Shown here in pieces: positions 41,175 through 41,556 of a stretch of 41,556 nt of DNA. Location: positions 1-41,556 of the forward strand of contig JBEDUI010000093.1 in assembly GCA_040414495.1 (NCBI GenBank). The letters run 5' to 3'. A program made the position numbers and the translations under genes. Each line of letters opens with the position of its first letter. Within the stretch, counting starts at the first letter, position 1. The notes under the pieces are model-generated. The model did not search any database and was not told the DNA's origin. It saw only the letters and a list, made by a program, of their open reading frames with translations. Source of the stretch: DATAVB01 sp040414495 (GTDB taxonomy: Bacteria; Actinomycetota; Actinomycetes; Mycobacteriales; QHCD01).

Positions 41175-41420
41175 CCCCCTCTTTGTTGATCGAGCCTGTC
41201 GCATAACTCGATCTCCGAGTGCAGCCGGGCCGAATTTCGAGCTCACGCCTGAGTGATTAGATCTGCGAAACGGTCTCGGGGCATCTGAGGCGCTCGTTAG
41301 TGTTGCTAACGAGCCTCCATGCGGAGTTATGCAACAGGCTCGATCATGAAGTTTGTCGACACGAATGTCGGCGTGTCGCCGGCGTGTCGTGCAGGGAACT
41401 TCATGATCAACAAAGCGGGG
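41175..41420. repeat. Dispersed GATCATG hairpin, copy 3, split by an insertion
   Basis: The right arm 41396-41420 (GAACTTCATGATCAACAAAG + CGGGG) matches, as reverse complement, 23 of 25 bases of a left arm made by joining 41175-41191 and 41346-41353, allowing for the GATC duplication. Inner bases GACACG…CGTGTC extend the hairpin. It follows the flavoprotein gene and resembles copies at 5107 and 18204. The 450 bp from 41106 hold no gene. Confidence 0.65.
41192..41341. mobile_element. 150-bp MITE-like element nested in the palindrome
   Basis: Terminal inverted repeats GAGCCTGTCGCATAACTC (41192-41209) and GAGTTATGCAACAGGCTC (41324-41341), 17 of 18 paired. GATC flanks both ends (41188-41191, 41342-41345), a likely 4-bp target duplication. 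An internal perfect hairpin GCTCGTTAG-TGTTG-CTAACGAGC lies at 41292-41314. It encodes nothing, so it would need a transposase in trans. Confidence 0.75.
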
Positions 41421-41475
41421 GGAGCGCGGGATGGCGCGGCCACGGGGGGGGCGGCGGACCGGGATAGGTGCGGCC

Positions 41476-41540
41476 ACGGGGTGAGACAGGGACTTGAGAC
41501 ACGGGGTGAACAGGGAGTTGAGACAGGGGGTCGAGGCGGG
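41476..41540. repeat. Short degenerate tandem repeat
   Basis: Unit 1 (41476-41500) begins ACGGGGTGAGACAGGGACTT, unit 2 (41501-41524) begins ACGGGGTGAACAGGGAGTTG; both end TTGAGAC. A poor third unit starts AGGGGGTCGAG. It lies in gene-free DNA at the window edge. Confidence 0.5.
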
Positions 41541-41556
41541 CCAGTTGCGGACACGC

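Noticed and set aside
41327..41554. 75-codon minus-strand ORF across the right-end repeats
   Set aside because: It is a translation of the dispersed palindrome and tandem repeats, low-complexity Pro/Ser, not a gene.
1..41556. CRISPR arrays, rRNA genes, prophage structural genes
   Set aside because: No regularly spaced direct repeats, rRNA signatures or phage proteins were seen.

Overview
The window is GC-rich chromosomal DNA from an actinobacterium. Evidence for this includes a Bpa proteasome activator ending in GQYL, GTG/TTG starts, many apparently leaderless promoters (TANNNT 6-9 nt before the start codon), MsiK-dependent style sugar permeases without their own ATPase, and gene neighbourhoods that recall mycobacterial ones (serS / small zincin / PGAM / pheA, and glpD / TetR / flavoprotein). 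The sequence does not fix the genus.

Layout. 1-5030 looks like an accessory segment ending at a tRNA-Ser(TGA) gene. It holds the tail of a coiled-coil protein, a Nudix hydrolase coupled to an HTH/PLD-like regulator, a lone P-loop ATPase with a degenerate nuclease-like tail, a DUF1508 protein, and two clusters of short perfect hairpins in otherwise gene-free DNA. 5190-8025 holds a lipoprotein, pantothenate kinase and a quinone oxidoreductase. 8022-13591 is a sugar locus: AraC regulator, two LplB/LplC-type permeases, an arabinose/fucose-isomerase-family enzyme, a divergent PhyH oxygenase and two LacI-type operators. 13796-18110 has a class-V PLP protein that has lost its Schiff-base lysine, bpa, a zinc lipoprotein and an archaeal-type aspartyl-tRNA synthetase behind an Asp-specific translational T-box. 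18313-25454 is mostly housekeeping: a two-domain carboxypeptidase-regulatory-like (CRD) protein, HAD phosphatase, serS, two small conserved genes, a GroES-like protein, histidine phosphatase, pheA and NamZ. 25586-27529 is larB-larC (nickel-pincer cofactor). 27611-32321 is the most unusual part: a leaderless uORF, marR, a 23-residue ORF joined at both ends by ATGA overlaps, a drug-efflux MFS protein fused to three CRD domains, a 187-bp inverted-repeat element inserted exactly at its stop codon, the displaced terminator, and a CRD-YceI fusion. 32473-41105 carries hmgA, def, an amidase and malic enzyme pair, a tiny membrane protein, and a TetR-glpD / AGPS-like flavoprotein divergon. The right end is non-coding: a long palindrome split by a 150-bp inverted-repeat element, then short tandem repeats.

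How parts work together. Most operons are tight (ATGA or GTGA overlaps). MarR probably represses its own operon with the MFS pump. TetR sits on a 16-nt divergent promoter controlling itself, glpD and the flavoprotein. The AraC/LacI-operator combination suggests two layers of control on the sugar operon. The three CRD-bearing proteins within 13 kb suggest a lineage-specific domain expansion. All calls are from reading the sequence; no database search was run.
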